From NCBI GenBank assembly GCA_964479695.1, contig CAYZSO010000010.1, forward strand, positions 1 to 64,000: a stretch of 64,000 nucleotides of DNA. The letters are read 5' to 3'. A program made the position numbers and the translations under genes. Positions within the stretch are counted from its first letter, which is position 1; each line of letters opens with the position of its first letter. Below the pieces are notes generated by a model. That model saw nothing but the letters and a program-made list of their open reading frames with translations. It had not been told where the DNA came from and searched no databases. The DNA comes from JAAYZH01 sp964479695. Lineage in GTDB: Bacteria > Bacillota > Clostridia > Saccharofermentanales > Fastidiosipilaceae. This document shows positions 44,797 through 53,822 of the stretch, one piece after another.

Positions 44797-45949
44797 GGAG
44801 GATAATAATGTGAAGTCTATATGATATTAAGGATCAGACCTGGACACCTCAACTCCAAGTTTATTAGACTGATCAAAGAGCAAAGAATATATTTGATACA
44901 TTCAAGTGAAAATGGAGGAAACAATGAATCAAATATTTTATCTCTTTCGTTGAAATGAGTTCTTCTTTACAGTAAAGTTCTTCTATCGGGCTGTTGCCAA
45001 CTGATTATGCCTTGTAGTTCCTCTCCGCAGATAGGACAAGGAGGAATGACTAACCCCGTAATGATAATGGTTGATCAGGGGCCTTCTTTCAAATGAAATT
45101 CTGATACGATAATCATGCTTTATTGAGCAGAGCTTCGGGAGGTCGGCAAAAACACACCCGGAGCTTTTTTATGGTAGTCGGACATGAATGGTCGGCAATT
45201 CTGGGACAGAGAAGATGTCAGCTGATGGACAAAGTTGGTTGGCAGAGACACATAGGGGATGTGTTTCGTTTTGAGATCCCTCCGTTCTTTGCTATTGCAA
45301 ACGAATGATAACACGAACGATAGGAGGAGTACGATACCTAGATGAAGTAACTGATATCACGGACAAGTATAGTCGGCAGTTCTATGACAAACAAGACGTC
45401 AGCAACGGAACAAATTAGACTGGCAGCGACAGTTACAGTTGCCCATTTGTAAGGGCAGAGACTTGCCTGATGGTTTGCTGATGTAGTGAGAGAGGAAGGT
45501 GGGGGCGGCGGCTTTGGCCAGGTGAGATGGAGAGTCGGTGTGGATGAGGATGCGAGCTTCTGAGTGTATAATTGATCGGTGTTGAGATGCTTGTGTGCAC
45601 GATTCTACTGGAAGGGGCTGATCAGCGCGTTGGTTGGTTGTGCGGATTGGGTGGATCGTGAACGGGTTCTGGGTGAATGGGATGGTCAAGGGGCACTTGG
45701 TGAGGAATTAGAGGGGGCAGATAAAGGGGAGAGGGAATGACGACATAGTTCTCTCTTGGAATGGACAAGGTGCCTGGCTCTGTAATGCCAAAGTTCGATG
45801 AATGTTGTTTGGCGTAGAATCGTTTACACAGTTTCGGATATGGCTATAATGATTCGAGTAGCGTTCTATAAAATTGTGCTTGACGAGTTGTTTCCGAGTG
45901 CAACTGCTAGCGTTTACTGGGAAATTTATTAGAATGGGTATCGCTGTAG
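44797..45949. repeat. Gene-free stretch holding decayed repeat copies
   Basis: No intact gene is seen. A GGAGG plus ATG at about 44923 opens only nine codons. Copy D of the zinc-ribbon gene lies at about 45003-45118 on the minus strand: the start MIIVSEFHLKEGP, then a TGA, then PPCPICGEEL. It is followed by the hairpin AGCTTCGGG/CCCGGAGCT at 45131-45165 with T6. GATGTCAGCTGATGGACAAA (45210) and GACGTCAGCAACGGAACAAA (45393) are two further copies of the upstream repeat block. At 45495-45760 a GC-rich stretch matches the 39.6-kb region. Confidence 0.55.
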
Positions 45950-46228
45950 ATGAAAGATGAGAACATTAAGTTTTTATTAAAGATGACCAAGTCATTTTTG
46001 GATGGGGAGATTGATGTGATCACTTATACATTGGATTTCCCTCATGAAGTGGAGACCAGGTATAAGAAGCTTGTGAAAGAGGATAGAGATATTGCTGAGC
46101 TTATCTTCGATTGTTTGGTTGAAGGTGGTGTCTATAAGTATGATGAGCTATCTGATGAAGAATTTATGGATGAGATTGCCTATCAATATGATTTTGTGCT
46201 AGATGTGTATAAGAATGGGAAGTATTAG
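45950..46228 (+). CDS. Small acidic hypothetical protein
   Basis: This 92-residue protein is strongly acidic (KEDRDIAELIFDCLVEGG, then YDELSDEEFMDEIAYQYD), probably all-alpha. In size and charge it looks like immunity proteins of polymorphic toxins, but no partner toxin is seen and the ribosome site is weak. It is the first gene after the repeat-rich gap. Confidence 0.45.
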   Translation: MKDENIKFLLKMTKSFLDGEIDVITYTLDFPHEVETRYKKLVKEDRDIAELIFDCLVEGGVYKYDELSDEEFMDEIAYQYDFVLDVYKNGKY

Positions 46229-46273
46229 GTTTTCGTTTGTGTTTGCATGTGTTGATGAAAATAGATATAAAAT

Positions 46274-46453
46274 ATGATATGCGGAAACGTTTTTAGCGCT
46301 GAGTTTTTTGACTTCTCATTGTGTTATATTGTAGGTGGATATGTTGTTTACAAATCTGAGAAAGCTTCCCTTGCTATCAGTAAGGGTATGTATCTGTTGA
46401 AAAGAAATGGTAATCTGAAAGTAGTAAAAGAAAACTATAAGAAGGAAGGGTAA
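46274..46453 (+). CDS. Possible 59-residue protein, first of an overlapping cassette
   Basis: An ATG at 46274 opens a short frame (FSLCYIVGGYVVYKSEKASL, then KGMYLLKRNGNLKVVKENYK) ending 4 bases before the next start. No good ribosome site is visible, so the true start may differ. Its tight spacing with the next gene suggests it is real. Confidence 0.35.
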   Translation: MICGNVFSAEFFDFSLCYIVGGYVVYKSEKASLAISKGMYLLKRNGNLKVVKENYKKEG

Positions 46454-46457
46454 GTAA

Positions 46458-46894
46458 ATGGCACGAGTGTCTTCATTTGTATTTTGTGATTCGATTCAGA
46501 CTGTTCAACAATTAAATGGAAACCAAGTTTACAACATTGTGAACCCTTTACAAGTGTTGTCTCCACTTACGATTCCCGGGGCGTTTTCATTCTCTTTTTA
46601 ATAGGAATTTGTGAGCTTGATACTGATAAAACAAACTATCTCAGCTTACAATTCCTTGACCCCAGTGATAATATTGTTGTAGAAACTGGCCGACTTGAGA
46701 TACCACCTATACAATCTGCAGAAGGTAATTTGCCCGTTGAATATCGTTCAGTAATGCTGAACATGGATTTTAGAAATACTTCCATAATGAAGGAAGAGTG
46801 GTATTCTTTAAGCGCTAAGGTGAATGATGAAGAAATTGGTTTATATCGTATACCAGCTTATCCATCGGATAAGAATATCCAGGTGCAAACATGA
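46458..46894 (+). pseudogene. DUF6941-like gene with a one-base frameshift in a T run
   Basis: An ATG with AAGGAAGGGT upstream opens a frame that stops at a TAA at 46599. One T fewer than expected in the run at 46595-46599 appears to cause this: the -1 frame continues with LIGICELDTDKTNYLSLQFL and IGLYRIPAYPSD to a TGA at 46892-46894. The joined product of about 145 residues has the beta-rich look of DUF6941 proteins (FVFCDSIQ at the start, FSFSFLIGI in the middle). Programmed slippage on TTTTTAA is an alternative to mutation. The next gene overlaps by ATGA. Confidence 0.55.
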
Positions 46895-47163
46895 CAATTA
46901 CTATGACATCCTCAGCATTACCGTCAACAAGTCTGCAGGAAACTGATTTTATTTCTTGCATAGATAATCCTGTACAAAAAGATAGAAAATCGTTAAATGT
47001 AATTAATTCTGGGGCGTGGACTTCTGCTGATCACTCTATGAACTCGACAGTTAATCAGAAGTCTCAGTATAGTATTGATAATTTATTGCGCATTGTAATT
47101 AATCTCAACGAATCGATTGTACAACTACAGATACAAGAGCAATATAGAAATGAAAGAAGTTAA
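46891..47163 (+). CDS. Hypothetical protein of the cassette
   Basis: This 90-residue protein is Ser/Thr/Asn-rich at first (TSSALPSTSLQETDFISCID) and ends in an amphipathic helix (IDNLLRIVINLNESIVQLQI). It overlaps the previous gene by 4 bases and the next by 14. No family was recognised. A helical C-terminal tail of this sort often mediates binding to a partner. Confidence 0.6.
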   Translation: MTITMTSSALPSTSLQETDFISCIDNPVQKDRKSLNVINSGAWTSADHSMNSTVNQKSQYSIDNLLRIVINLNESIVQLQIQEQYRNERS

Positions 47164-47485
47164 TTTACATAAACTAGATGAAATAGCGTCTTATTCTGAT
47201 AATTGGAACTATTACGGTGCTAAACATATTCCTCACAAGGTTATCTCAGCTACTAGAGAGCTTCTCAATGAGCTCGGGGTCCAACCCGAGATTTTTCCTA
47301 CAGCCGCAGAGTCAATCCAGCTTGAATATGAACTGCCAAATGGATCATATCTTGAGTTTGAAATACAATCAGATCATGTTTTTGTTTTTTCTAGAACCGC
47401 TGATGGAGTTGAGGAAGAGTTTACTATGGATTTTTCTCTTCCTAAACTTGCTGAGATTGTAGAGAATTTTCATGGAAAAAACTAA
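47150..47485 (+). CDS. Conserved-looking hypothetical protein of the cassette
   Basis: The protein has 111 residues from the ATG at 47150, inside the end of the previous gene. It contains a block I associate with a widespread uncharacterised family: DEIASYSDNWNYYGAKHIPH, PEIFPTAAESIQLEYEL and YLEFEIQSDHVFVFS. The fold appears alpha then beta. It always seems to travel with a neighbour of about 130 residues, and here it overlaps one by 14 bases. Function is unknown. Confidence 0.65.
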   Translation: MKEVNLHKLDEIASYSDNWNYYGAKHIPHKVISATRELLNELGVQPEIFPTAAESIQLEYELPNGSYLEFEIQSDHVFVFSRTADGVEEEFTMDFSLPKLAEIVENFHGKN

Positions 47486-47864
47486 TCTTGCTTTTGACGA
47501 TAATGAAAACTTATATCGTGCTGTTTTGCCAGGAGATACATACTGGAAAGCAGATGGCAGTATAAGTAGCGGCGTATTCAAGGATGCCAAAGGTCTGTCA
47601 ACTGACAGAGCTCTGAGGCGTCCTCTTGATGCATGTGTAAATTTTTTAGATTCGCATTTAACAAAACCGAGCGGTATTATTGCTTTTACGGTGAACATTT
47701 GTTTGGCAAAGGAAATCATACCTAAACACGATCCTATTGAATCTAATGTTTATCACACTTTGGTGTTAGGTAGTGAGTCCCGTAATGTGTTATCAGGAAG
47801 TCAAGCAAAATTCTTGGCAAAAAACGTACAGATTATAAGAAGTGCCGTTCACCTGAACTCTTAA
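47472..47864 (+). CDS. Hypothetical protein, last of the cassette
   Basis: This 130-residue protein is soluble, with LYRAVLPGDTYWKADGSISS, DRALRRPLDACVNFLDSH and a final AKNVQIIRSAVHLNS. The pattern of Arg, His and Asp in a compact alpha/beta protein could suggest an enzyme, but I cannot name one. It overlaps the preceding gene, so the two are probably co-translated in fixed ratio. Confidence 0.6.
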   Translation: MEKTNLAFDDNENLYRAVLPGDTYWKADGSISSGVFKDAKGLSTDRALRRPLDACVNFLDSHLTKPSGIIAFTVNICLAKEIIPKHDPIESNVYHTLVLGSESRNVLSGSQAKFLAKNVQIIRSAVHLNS

Positions 47865-48005
47865 ACAGATATATTGCATGTTTTTATCTTGGTTACCAAA
47901 CAGATAATTACTTCAGGTCTGCTGGTTGATTCACCAAGGGAATGTCGTCAAGTAAGCTTTCAAAACAAGTCAAAGACGTTTAGTGGATGTCTGCCACTTT
48001 CATCA

Positions 48006-49745
48006 TCAACCCAACAATTTGCCGGGGTTTTCGCAGAGGTATTTGGCGGAGGGCTTGGAGAGGAGGAGGGCAAGGTAGCTTTTGGCTCGGGTCATGCCGA
48101 CGTAGAGGAGGCGGGTTTTGTAGGTTTTTTGGGGGTTTTCAAGTTCTTCGATGTCGGTGATGATGATGGCGTGGTTCTCAAGGCCTTTGTAGCCTTGGAT
48201 GGTGGCGAATTGGATTTGGTCGGGGATGGGTTGGGCGCCTTGGTTGATGTCGTAGTTTTTGAGGCGACTTACGATGGAATTTTCGTATTTGAGAAAGGAT
48301 AGAAGCGTGATGTGTTCGGGGGGAATGTGATCTTCTTTTAGTATTCTCAGGATGGATCGCAGTTGGTTTACCTGGTCGGTGCTGCCGGCGTAGGTGTGAT
48401 ATTCGGTTTCGGCTCCTTTTTCGTTTCGGTTTTTGTAGCGTGTTTCTAGGCCGAATACCTGGTCTATTGATTCGATTATGCTTGGTGTGTTGCGGCAATT
48501 GTCACGTAGGACATAGTTTGCGTAATGGCTGTCGTAGCCGGAAAGGAGTTCTTTGCAGCCGGCGAAGTCTACGCCTTGCTGGAAGATGTTTTGTTTTTCT
48601 GCGTCGAGGAAGAATGTCCAATGGCCATTTTTTAGGCCGCCTTTGAGTAGGGTATTCAGGACTTCGAGGAAATTGGGTGTGAAGAGGTCTTGGGCTTCGT
48701 CTAAGACTAGGTAGTCGAAGGGTGGATTGCCGGATTCGGTCCAGATTTCGAGGAAGAGGTGGGGGAGGGTTTCTTGGTAGAACTTGGCGGGATCCTCTTT
48801 CTTCAACTGGGAGACGAGGGTGGGGTGGGCGGCTTTGGCCACACCTTCCATGTAATCGGTGAGGGATGAGATGACTTGCGTTTCGCTGGATTCGAGCTGG
48901 GTGTTGAGGTGGCTTGCGAGCTTGAGATTGTAGCAGAAGAGGGCGTAGGTCTGGCCCGAGGCTGTGAGGTTCTTGCAGAGATTGATGGCGAGGAGTGTCT
49001 TGCCTGTGCCTGCGTACCCCCTGACGAGACAGCGTTCGTTGTCTTCGAGACCTTCGAAGATTGTTTGTTGGGTCTCGGTGAGGGTGATGAGCTCGCGATC
49101 GAAGTTGCGCATACTGGAGCCGATGCTGAGTTGGAGGTCGAAATGGGGGGCGAGGAGCTCGGCGATTGCGTTGGCCTGGGTCCTGTTCGGGGGATTGAAG
49201 CTGGTCTTGTTTGACCAGTATTGGGTCAGACGCTCGATGTACGCTTGCATGTCGTGGATGTCGTCACTGTCGCAGATCTGGGGCTCGGCGAGGTCGGGGG
49301 CGGTGGTGTTGGGATTTGTGGAAGGGGAATTGTGCCAGGTGACGTCTGGAAAAGCTACACCGAAACCCCAGCGAGTTGTGTGGAGATGGTCTTTTCTGTC
49401 CTGGTGCTGCTCGATGTATTTCATGAGGGAGAACATGGCTGACTTGGCTTGATTTACCGGATTCTTGATCTCGTGTCGGCCATCATAGAGGTCGGTTGAA
49501 TACCATTGGCCTCCCGCGTGACTGATCTGGCCGCCTTTTACTTCGAGGACGAAGGTGCCTTTATAGGGGGCTATGACAATGAAATCTGCTTCGCCCATCT
49601 CTTGGTCGATATGATCTGCGATGCCAATGGAGTGGAGGATGATCCAGTCGTCTGCGCCTTCGACCGTTGCGAAGGCTTGGAAGAGCTTGCGTTCGGCTTG
49701 GCTTACTGTTTGTGCATTAATTGTGGCGGGGATCATGGTTGGCAT
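48006..49745 (-). CDS. NERD nuclease-domain - superfamily 1 helicase protein
   Basis: This 579-residue protein has an N-terminal NERD domain (AERKLFQAFATVEGADDWII, EADFIVIAPYKGTFVLEVKG, about 18-73), a fold related to restriction-type nucleases, then a UvrD-type helicase core: RGYAGTGKTLLAINLCKNL (Walker A, about 243-261), YLVLDEAQDLF (Walker B), LRDNCRNTPSIIESI, FATIQGYKGLENHAIIITDI and LLYVGMTRAK. AGGAG lies six bases before the ATG. Such proteins act on DNA or RNA and are often found near mobile elements. It is encoded alone, convergent with the small-gene cassette and divergent from the polysaccharide operon at 50110. Confidence 0.85.
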   Translation of the reverse strand: MPTMIPATINAQTVSQAERKLFQAFATVEGADDWIILHSIGIADHIDQEMGEADFIVIAPYKGTFVLEVKGGQISHAGGQWYSTDLYDGRHEIKNPVNQAKSAMFSLMKYIEQHQDRKDHLHTTRWGFGVAFPDVTWHNSPSTNPNTTAPDLAEPQICDSDDIHDMQAYIERLTQYWSNKTSFNPPNRTQANAIAELLAPHFDLQLSIGSSMRNFDRELITLTETQQTIFEGLEDNERCLVRGYAGTGKTLLAINLCKNLTASGQTYALFCYNLKLASHLNTQLESSETQVISSLTDYMEGVAKAAHPTLVSQLKKEDPAKFYQETLPHLFLEIWTESGNPPFDYLVLDEAQDLFTPNFLEVLNTLLKGGLKNGHWTFFLDAEKQNIFQQGVDFAGCKELLSGYDSHYANYVLRDNCRNTPSIIESIDQVFGLETRYKNRNEKGAETEYHTYAGSTDQVNQLRSILRILKEDHIPPEHITLLSFLKYENSIVSRLKNYDINQGAQPIPDQIQFATIQGYKGLENHAIIITDIEELENPQKTYKTRLLYVGMTRAKSYLALLLSKPSAKYLCENPGKLLG

Positions 49746-50109
49746 GGTTGGCTCCTGTAGTGGTGTAGCTGGTGGCTTGTTGGTCGGCTCAACTGTTGCG
49801 GGGGCACCTTTGGCCTGGCGGCTGGTGTCGGTATGCGTACGGGCTGGCGGCTGGATGTGGAGTATGTAAAAACATGTATAGGTATTCTATAAATTAGTAT
49901 ACAGATTGCGGCGTGTTTATGCTAGCTTGTGATGAGAGATATTTACATAAATTCTACATTCTACATTGACTCGCACCAATGCCAGTTTAATTTTCCACTT
50001 AATTTGCAACTTAATTTGCAACTTAATTTCGCTTAATTGTGCCGTTAAGCCTGACCAATTAACCCTCAAGAAGATGTATAATTAATGCAAATTTGACTAG
50101 GAGTGTGCC
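49746..50109. promoter_or_regulatory. Intergenic region before the second polysaccharide operon
   Basis: This 364-base gap has a GC-rich left half and an AT-rich right half. Three direct copies of ACTTAATTTGCA-like sequence lie at 49995-50035, and a TATAAT at 50077-50082 is 27 bases before the start codon. No good -35 box is found at the right distance, so an activator-dependent promoter is possible. No gene is seen in it. Confidence 0.4.
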
Positions 50110-51108
50110 ATGCCTACCTGTCTCTATGTCGTCATACCGTGCTATAACGAAGAGGAAGCGTTGCCGATTACTGCGGAGAAGATCGCAGAGAAGATGAATC
50201 GTTTGCAGGCTCAGGGGATTATCAATGATCAGTCCCGGGTTTTGCTCGTGAATGATGGCTCGAAGGATAAGACTTGGGAGATCATCAAGTCGCTTTATGA
50301 ATCAAACAGCTTGTTTGCGGGCTTGGATCTCACGCGGAATCGGGGGCATCAGAATGCTTTGTTGGCTGGGTTGATGACTGCGAAGGATCATTGTGATGTC
50401 AGCATTTCGATGGATGCGGATCTGCAGGATGATATCAACGCGATTGACGATATGTTGGCTAAGTATTCTGCGGGTGCCGATATCGTGTATGGTGTGCGTA
50501 AGCAGAGGACGACGGATACGTTTTTCAAACGTTTTACGGCTCGTTTCTATTATAAAATCTTGAAGTTAATGGGTGCGAATATCGTGTACGATCATGCCGA
50601 TTATCGCTTGATGAGTCGGAGGGCTCTTGAAGGCCTGGCGGAGTTCCGGGAAGTGAATCTTTTCTTGCGCGGGATTGTGCCTATGATCGGTTATCCTACA
50701 GCGATTACCTACTACGACCGCTCGGAGCGGGTGGCGGGGGAGAGCAAGTACCCGCTGAGAAAGATGCTGAGTTTTGCTATTGAAGGGATCACTTCGCTGT
50801 CGACACAACCGATTAAGTGGATTACGAGGTTGGGTTTTTTCGTTTTTCTTGTCAGCATTGGCATGTTGGTCTATTCTGTTGTACAGTACTTTTCAGGTAA
50901 TACTACGGCCGGCTGGGCAAGCTTGATTGTTTCGATCTGGGCGGTTGGTGGATTGATCTTACTGGCCATCGGCGTGATCGGTGAATACATCGGTAAGATC
51001 TACTTGGAGAGTAAGGCCAGACCTCGATTTCTCATAAAGGAGTTCCTCTTACGGGACGAGCCGGATAGCGGGCTTGACACGCCGGAGGAGAATAGTAGGA
51101 ACTTATGA
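50110..51108 (+). CDS. GtrB/DPM-like undecaprenyl-phosphate glycosyltransferase
   Basis: This 332-residue protein has a GT2 domain (YVVIPCYNEEEALPITAEKI, LVNDGSKDKTWEII, LTRNRGHQNALLAGL, ISMDADLQDD with the DxD-type motif, GVRKQR) and two C-terminal membrane helices (about 238-259 and 270-295). This architecture belongs to enzymes that attach a sugar to undecaprenyl phosphate. It may supply a side-branch sugar for the operon's polymer. AGGAG precedes the ATG, and the stop overlaps the LCP gene start (ATGA). Confidence 0.85.
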   Translation: MPTCLYVVIPCYNEEEALPITAEKIAEKMNRLQAQGIINDQSRVLLVNDGSKDKTWEIIKSLYESNSLFAGLDLTRNRGHQNALLAGLMTAKDHCDVSISMDADLQDDINAIDDMLAKYSAGADIVYGVRKQRTTDTFFKRFTARFYYKILKLMGANIVYDHADYRLMSRRALEGLAEFREVNLFLRGIVPMIGYPTAITYYDRSERVAGESKYPLRKMLSFAIEGITSLSTQPIKWITRLGFFVFLVSIGMLVYSVVQYFSGNTTAGWASLIVSIWAVGGLILLAIGVIGEYIGKIYLESKARPRFLIKEFLLRDEPDSGLDTPEENSRNL

Positions 51109-52619
51109 AACAGAAGCGTGACCGAATTTTCGGCTTGGTTATTGCCATCTTGATGGCAATTATTTCGGGTATCTTTCTCTTTAACGTTTATCGCAGTCAG
51201 TATTTGCCGACACACTACTTACTTATTCTTGTGGCCGTCGTGGTGCTCTTGAATCTTTTGATTGACTGGCTTCTCTTGAGTAAGGGCAGGGTCTGGAAGA
51301 AGACTGTGGCGATCATCTTGGCGCTTCTCTTGGGATTCGGTTTCATTGCCGGAAGTGCTGTGATTGGTGACCTCAATCGCTTCGTGGATGAAGTTGTGAA
51401 ACCCGTGGATCAGAAGGATACCTACTCGATCCTTGTCCGCGCGGATGATCCGCTTACGGATGTTGATGATGTTGTGAATATGCGAGTTGGCGCTGTGGAG
51501 GGGGCGGATTATACCCAAATTTCAGCCCTCTTACCGAAGAATACCGGAGCGCCCTTGCAGACTTACGCGAATTATATTGGCTTGGCGCAGAACCTCTTGA
51601 ATCAGACCGAGCGGATTATTCTTTTTAACGAGGCATATCGCTCGATTATTGTGGACCTGCATTTTGATTTCAGTCAGAAGACCCGGGTGTTAGCGTCAAC
51701 AGATCCTGAGTTACCGAACACCTCGGGTACAGAAGATACGCTGCCCGGAGGGGATCCGTCCTCGACGGATGAAGGGCAAGCTACTTTACCAACCCTGCCG
51801 CCGGAAGAGACGCAGCCTGCGGTCAGCGAACCGATTCAGACCTTTACCCCGTCGATTGTCACGGGTAATGAGCCCTTTTTGCTCTATATCTCGGGTACGG
51901 ATAGTGCCGGCAGTATCAGCACGAGGGGACGTTCGGATGTCAATATTGTGATGGCTGTGAATCCGGCGACGCATCAGGTGGGTTTGATCTCTATTCCACG
52001 TGATTCTTATGTGGCGATACCGGATACCGGTGGGTACAAAGATAAGCTGACCCATGCCGGCATTCTGGGCGTGACTTCGTCGCAGAATACGATTGAGAAC
52101 TTATTAGGTATGTCCATCCCTGTGTATACGAAGGTAAACTTCTCGACGCTTACGGGTTTGGTTGACCAGCTTGGCGGGGTTACGGTGTATAATCCAACGG
52201 CTTTTGGTGAGTTTGCGGAGGGCAATATTCGCTTGAATGGTGAACAGGCGCTTCGCTTCTCCCGAACGAGGTATGGCTTGAGTGGCGGAGACTTGGCACG
52301 CGGCGCGAACCAGCTGCGAGTGATTCAGGGGATTATTAATGAGGCGATCAAGCCTGCAAACTTGACCCGTTACAATTCGATCTTGGGGAGTCTGGCGAAT
52401 TCTTTCCGGACGAATCTCTCGAGTGATGCGATTGCGGCTTTGGTCAGAGGACAGTTGGCCTCCGGCGGAAGTTGGAATGTGACTTCATACGCGATGACGG
52501 GTTCCGGTGCTTCGGGCTTGTATTCGTACTTTATGCCGAACTATAGCTTGTCGTTCATTGTTTTACATAGGGATTCGATTGCTGCTGCTAAGGGTGTCTT
52601 GTCAGGTGTCATAGGATAA
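51105..52619 (+). CDS. LytR-CpsA-Psr (LCP) family cell-wall glycopolymer ligase
   Basis: This 504-residue protein has N-terminal membrane helices (about 9-29, 37-54 and 64-86), an accessory domain, a Ser/Thr/Pro-rich linker (about 200-245), and the extracellular LCP domain: EPFLLYISGTDSAG, RGRSDVNIVMAVNPATHQVG, ISIPRDSYVAIP, KLTHAGILG, and GGVTVYNP with GEQALRFSRTR. LCP enzymes transfer lipid-linked polymers onto peptidoglycan outside the membrane. Its place in this operon suggests that the polymer made here is wall-attached. Confidence 0.9.
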   Translation: MKQKRDRIFGLVIAILMAIISGIFLFNVYRSQYLPTHYLLILVAVVVLLNLLIDWLLLSKGRVWKKTVAIILALLLGFGFIAGSAVIGDLNRFVDEVVKPVDQKDTYSILVRADDPLTDVDDVVNMRVGAVEGADYTQISALLPKNTGAPLQTYANYIGLAQNLLNQTERIILFNEAYRSIIVDLHFDFSQKTRVLASTDPELPNTSGTEDTLPGGDPSSTDEGQATLPTLPPEETQPAVSEPIQTFTPSIVTGNEPFLLYISGTDSAGSISTRGRSDVNIVMAVNPATHQVGLISIPRDSYVAIPDTGGYKDKLTHAGILGVTSSQNTIENLLGMSIPVYTKVNFSTLTGLVDQLGGVTVYNPTAFGEFAEGNIRLNGEQALRFSRTRYGLSGGDLARGANQLRVIQGIINEAIKPANLTRYNSILGSLANSFRTNLSSDAIAALVRGQLASGGSWNVTSYAMTGSGASGLYSYFMPNYSLSFIVLHRDSIAAAKGVLSGVIG

Positions 52620-52656
52620 AGAAGCAAACGGAGGGAAGAATTCGCTATTTGCGTCT

Positions 52657-52686
52657 TTGGCCAATTGCGTACAAGTAGATTATAAT
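52657..52686 (+). promoter_or_regulatory. Probable promoter before capE
   Basis: TTGGCC (52657-52662), an 18-base spacer and TATAAT (52681-52686) lie 83 bases before the start. The -35 box is weak. Confidence 0.45.
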
Positions 52687-52769
52687 ATCCTCTGACATCT
52701 GCCATGGGTTGGACCGTGGTACATCATGTGTGTTGATACGTAATGATGCGGAAGGTAGATTAATTTTTC

Positions 52770-53822
52770 ATGAGCATGTTTGAAGATAAGACGTTACTGA
52801 TTACCGGGGGAACGGGCTCGTTCGGGAATGCGGTTCTGGAACGATTTCTGAAGTCTGATATTCGGGAGATCCGGGTTTTTTCGCGCGATGAGCTGAAGCA
52901 GGATACGATGCGGCACCATTTCCAGGCGACGATGCCTGAGGTGTCGGCGAAGATTAAGTTTTTTATAGGGGATGTGAGAGACATCCAATCGGTGCGCAAT
53001 GCGATGCATGGTGTGGATTATATTTTCCATGCCGCGGCTCTGAAACAGGTGCCTTCGTGTGAGTTCTTCCCTCTGGAAGCGGTGAAGACAAATATCTTGG
53101 GGACGGACAATGTCCTGACGGCGGCGATTGATGCCGGGGTGAAGTCGGTGACATGCCTCTCGACGGATAAGGCTGCGTACCCGGTGAATGCTATGGGTAT
53201 GAGTAAGGCCTTGATGGAGAAGGTTGTGGTGGCGAAGGCCCGCACGGTCGAACCCGGCCAAACGAAGATCTGTTGCACGCGCTATGGCAATGTACTGTGT
53301 TCCAGGGGGAGCGTGGTGCCGCTCTGGGTGGAGCAGATTAAGAGTGGCAAGCCGATTACGATTACGGATCCGACGATGACGCGTTTCATCATGACGCTTG
53401 CGGATGCGGTTGATCTGGTTCTGTTTGCGTTTGAGAATGGGGTTGCGGGTGATACGCTGGTGCAGAAGGCTCCGGCTTGTACGATCGGGACTTTGGCGCA
53501 GGCGGTTAAGGAACTTTTTGACGTGGAGACGGAAATCAAGATTATTGGTATTCGCCACGGGGAGAAGAAGTATGAAGCTCTCTTGACCCGCGAAGAACGC
53601 GCGGAGTCTGATAACCTTGAGGGTTTCTTCCGTGTGCCGGCGGATAAGCGCGACTTGAATTATGACAAGTATTTTACTGACGGTAATATTACCCAGCAGA
53701 CTGGCTTCGACGAATTCAACTCGAACAATACTACCCAATTATCGGTTGAGGAAGTGAAGGAGATTCTCCTGACTGTGCCTTATATCCAAGAGGAATTGGC
53801 GGCTTGGAGGAGCGAAGCATGA
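52770..53822 (+). CDS. capE: UDP-GlcNAc 4,6-dehydratase/5-epimerase (CapE/WbjB)
   Basis: This 350-residue SDR enzyme shows TGGTGSFGNAVLERFL (12-27, NADP binding), FHAAALKQVPSCEFFPLEAV (typical of the FlaA1/CapE branch), STDKAAYPVNAMGMSKALME with MxxxK in place of the usual YxxxK, and RYGNVLCSRGSVVPLW. CapE converts UDP-GlcNAc to the 4-keto-6-deoxy-L-arabino sugar, the first step toward UDP-N-acetyl-L-fucosamine. The stop overlaps the capF start (ATGA), and capG follows directly, so the whole three-step pathway is coupled. Confidence 0.9.
   Translation: MSMFEDKTLLITGGTGSFGNAVLERFLKSDIREIRVFSRDELKQDTMRHHFQATMPEVSAKIKFFIGDVRDIQSVRNAMHGVDYIFHAAALKQVPSCEFFPLEAVKTNILGTDNVLTAAIDAGVKSVTCLSTDKAAYPVNAMGMSKALMEKVVVAKARTVEPGQTKICCTRYGNVLCSRGSVVPLWVEQIKSGKPITITDPTMTRFIMTLADAVDLVLFAFENGVAGDTLVQKAPACTIGTLAQAVKELFDVETEIKIIGIRHGEKKYEALLTREERAESDNLEGFFRVPADKRDLNYDKYFTDGNITQQTGFDEFNSNNTTQLSVEEVKEILLTVPYIQEELAAWRSEA

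Noticed and set aside
52794..53738. Long minus-strand open frame of 314 codons opposite capE
   Set aside because: It is a shadow of the GC-skewed capE codons; it is rich in Arg and His and has no start signal or recognisable domain.
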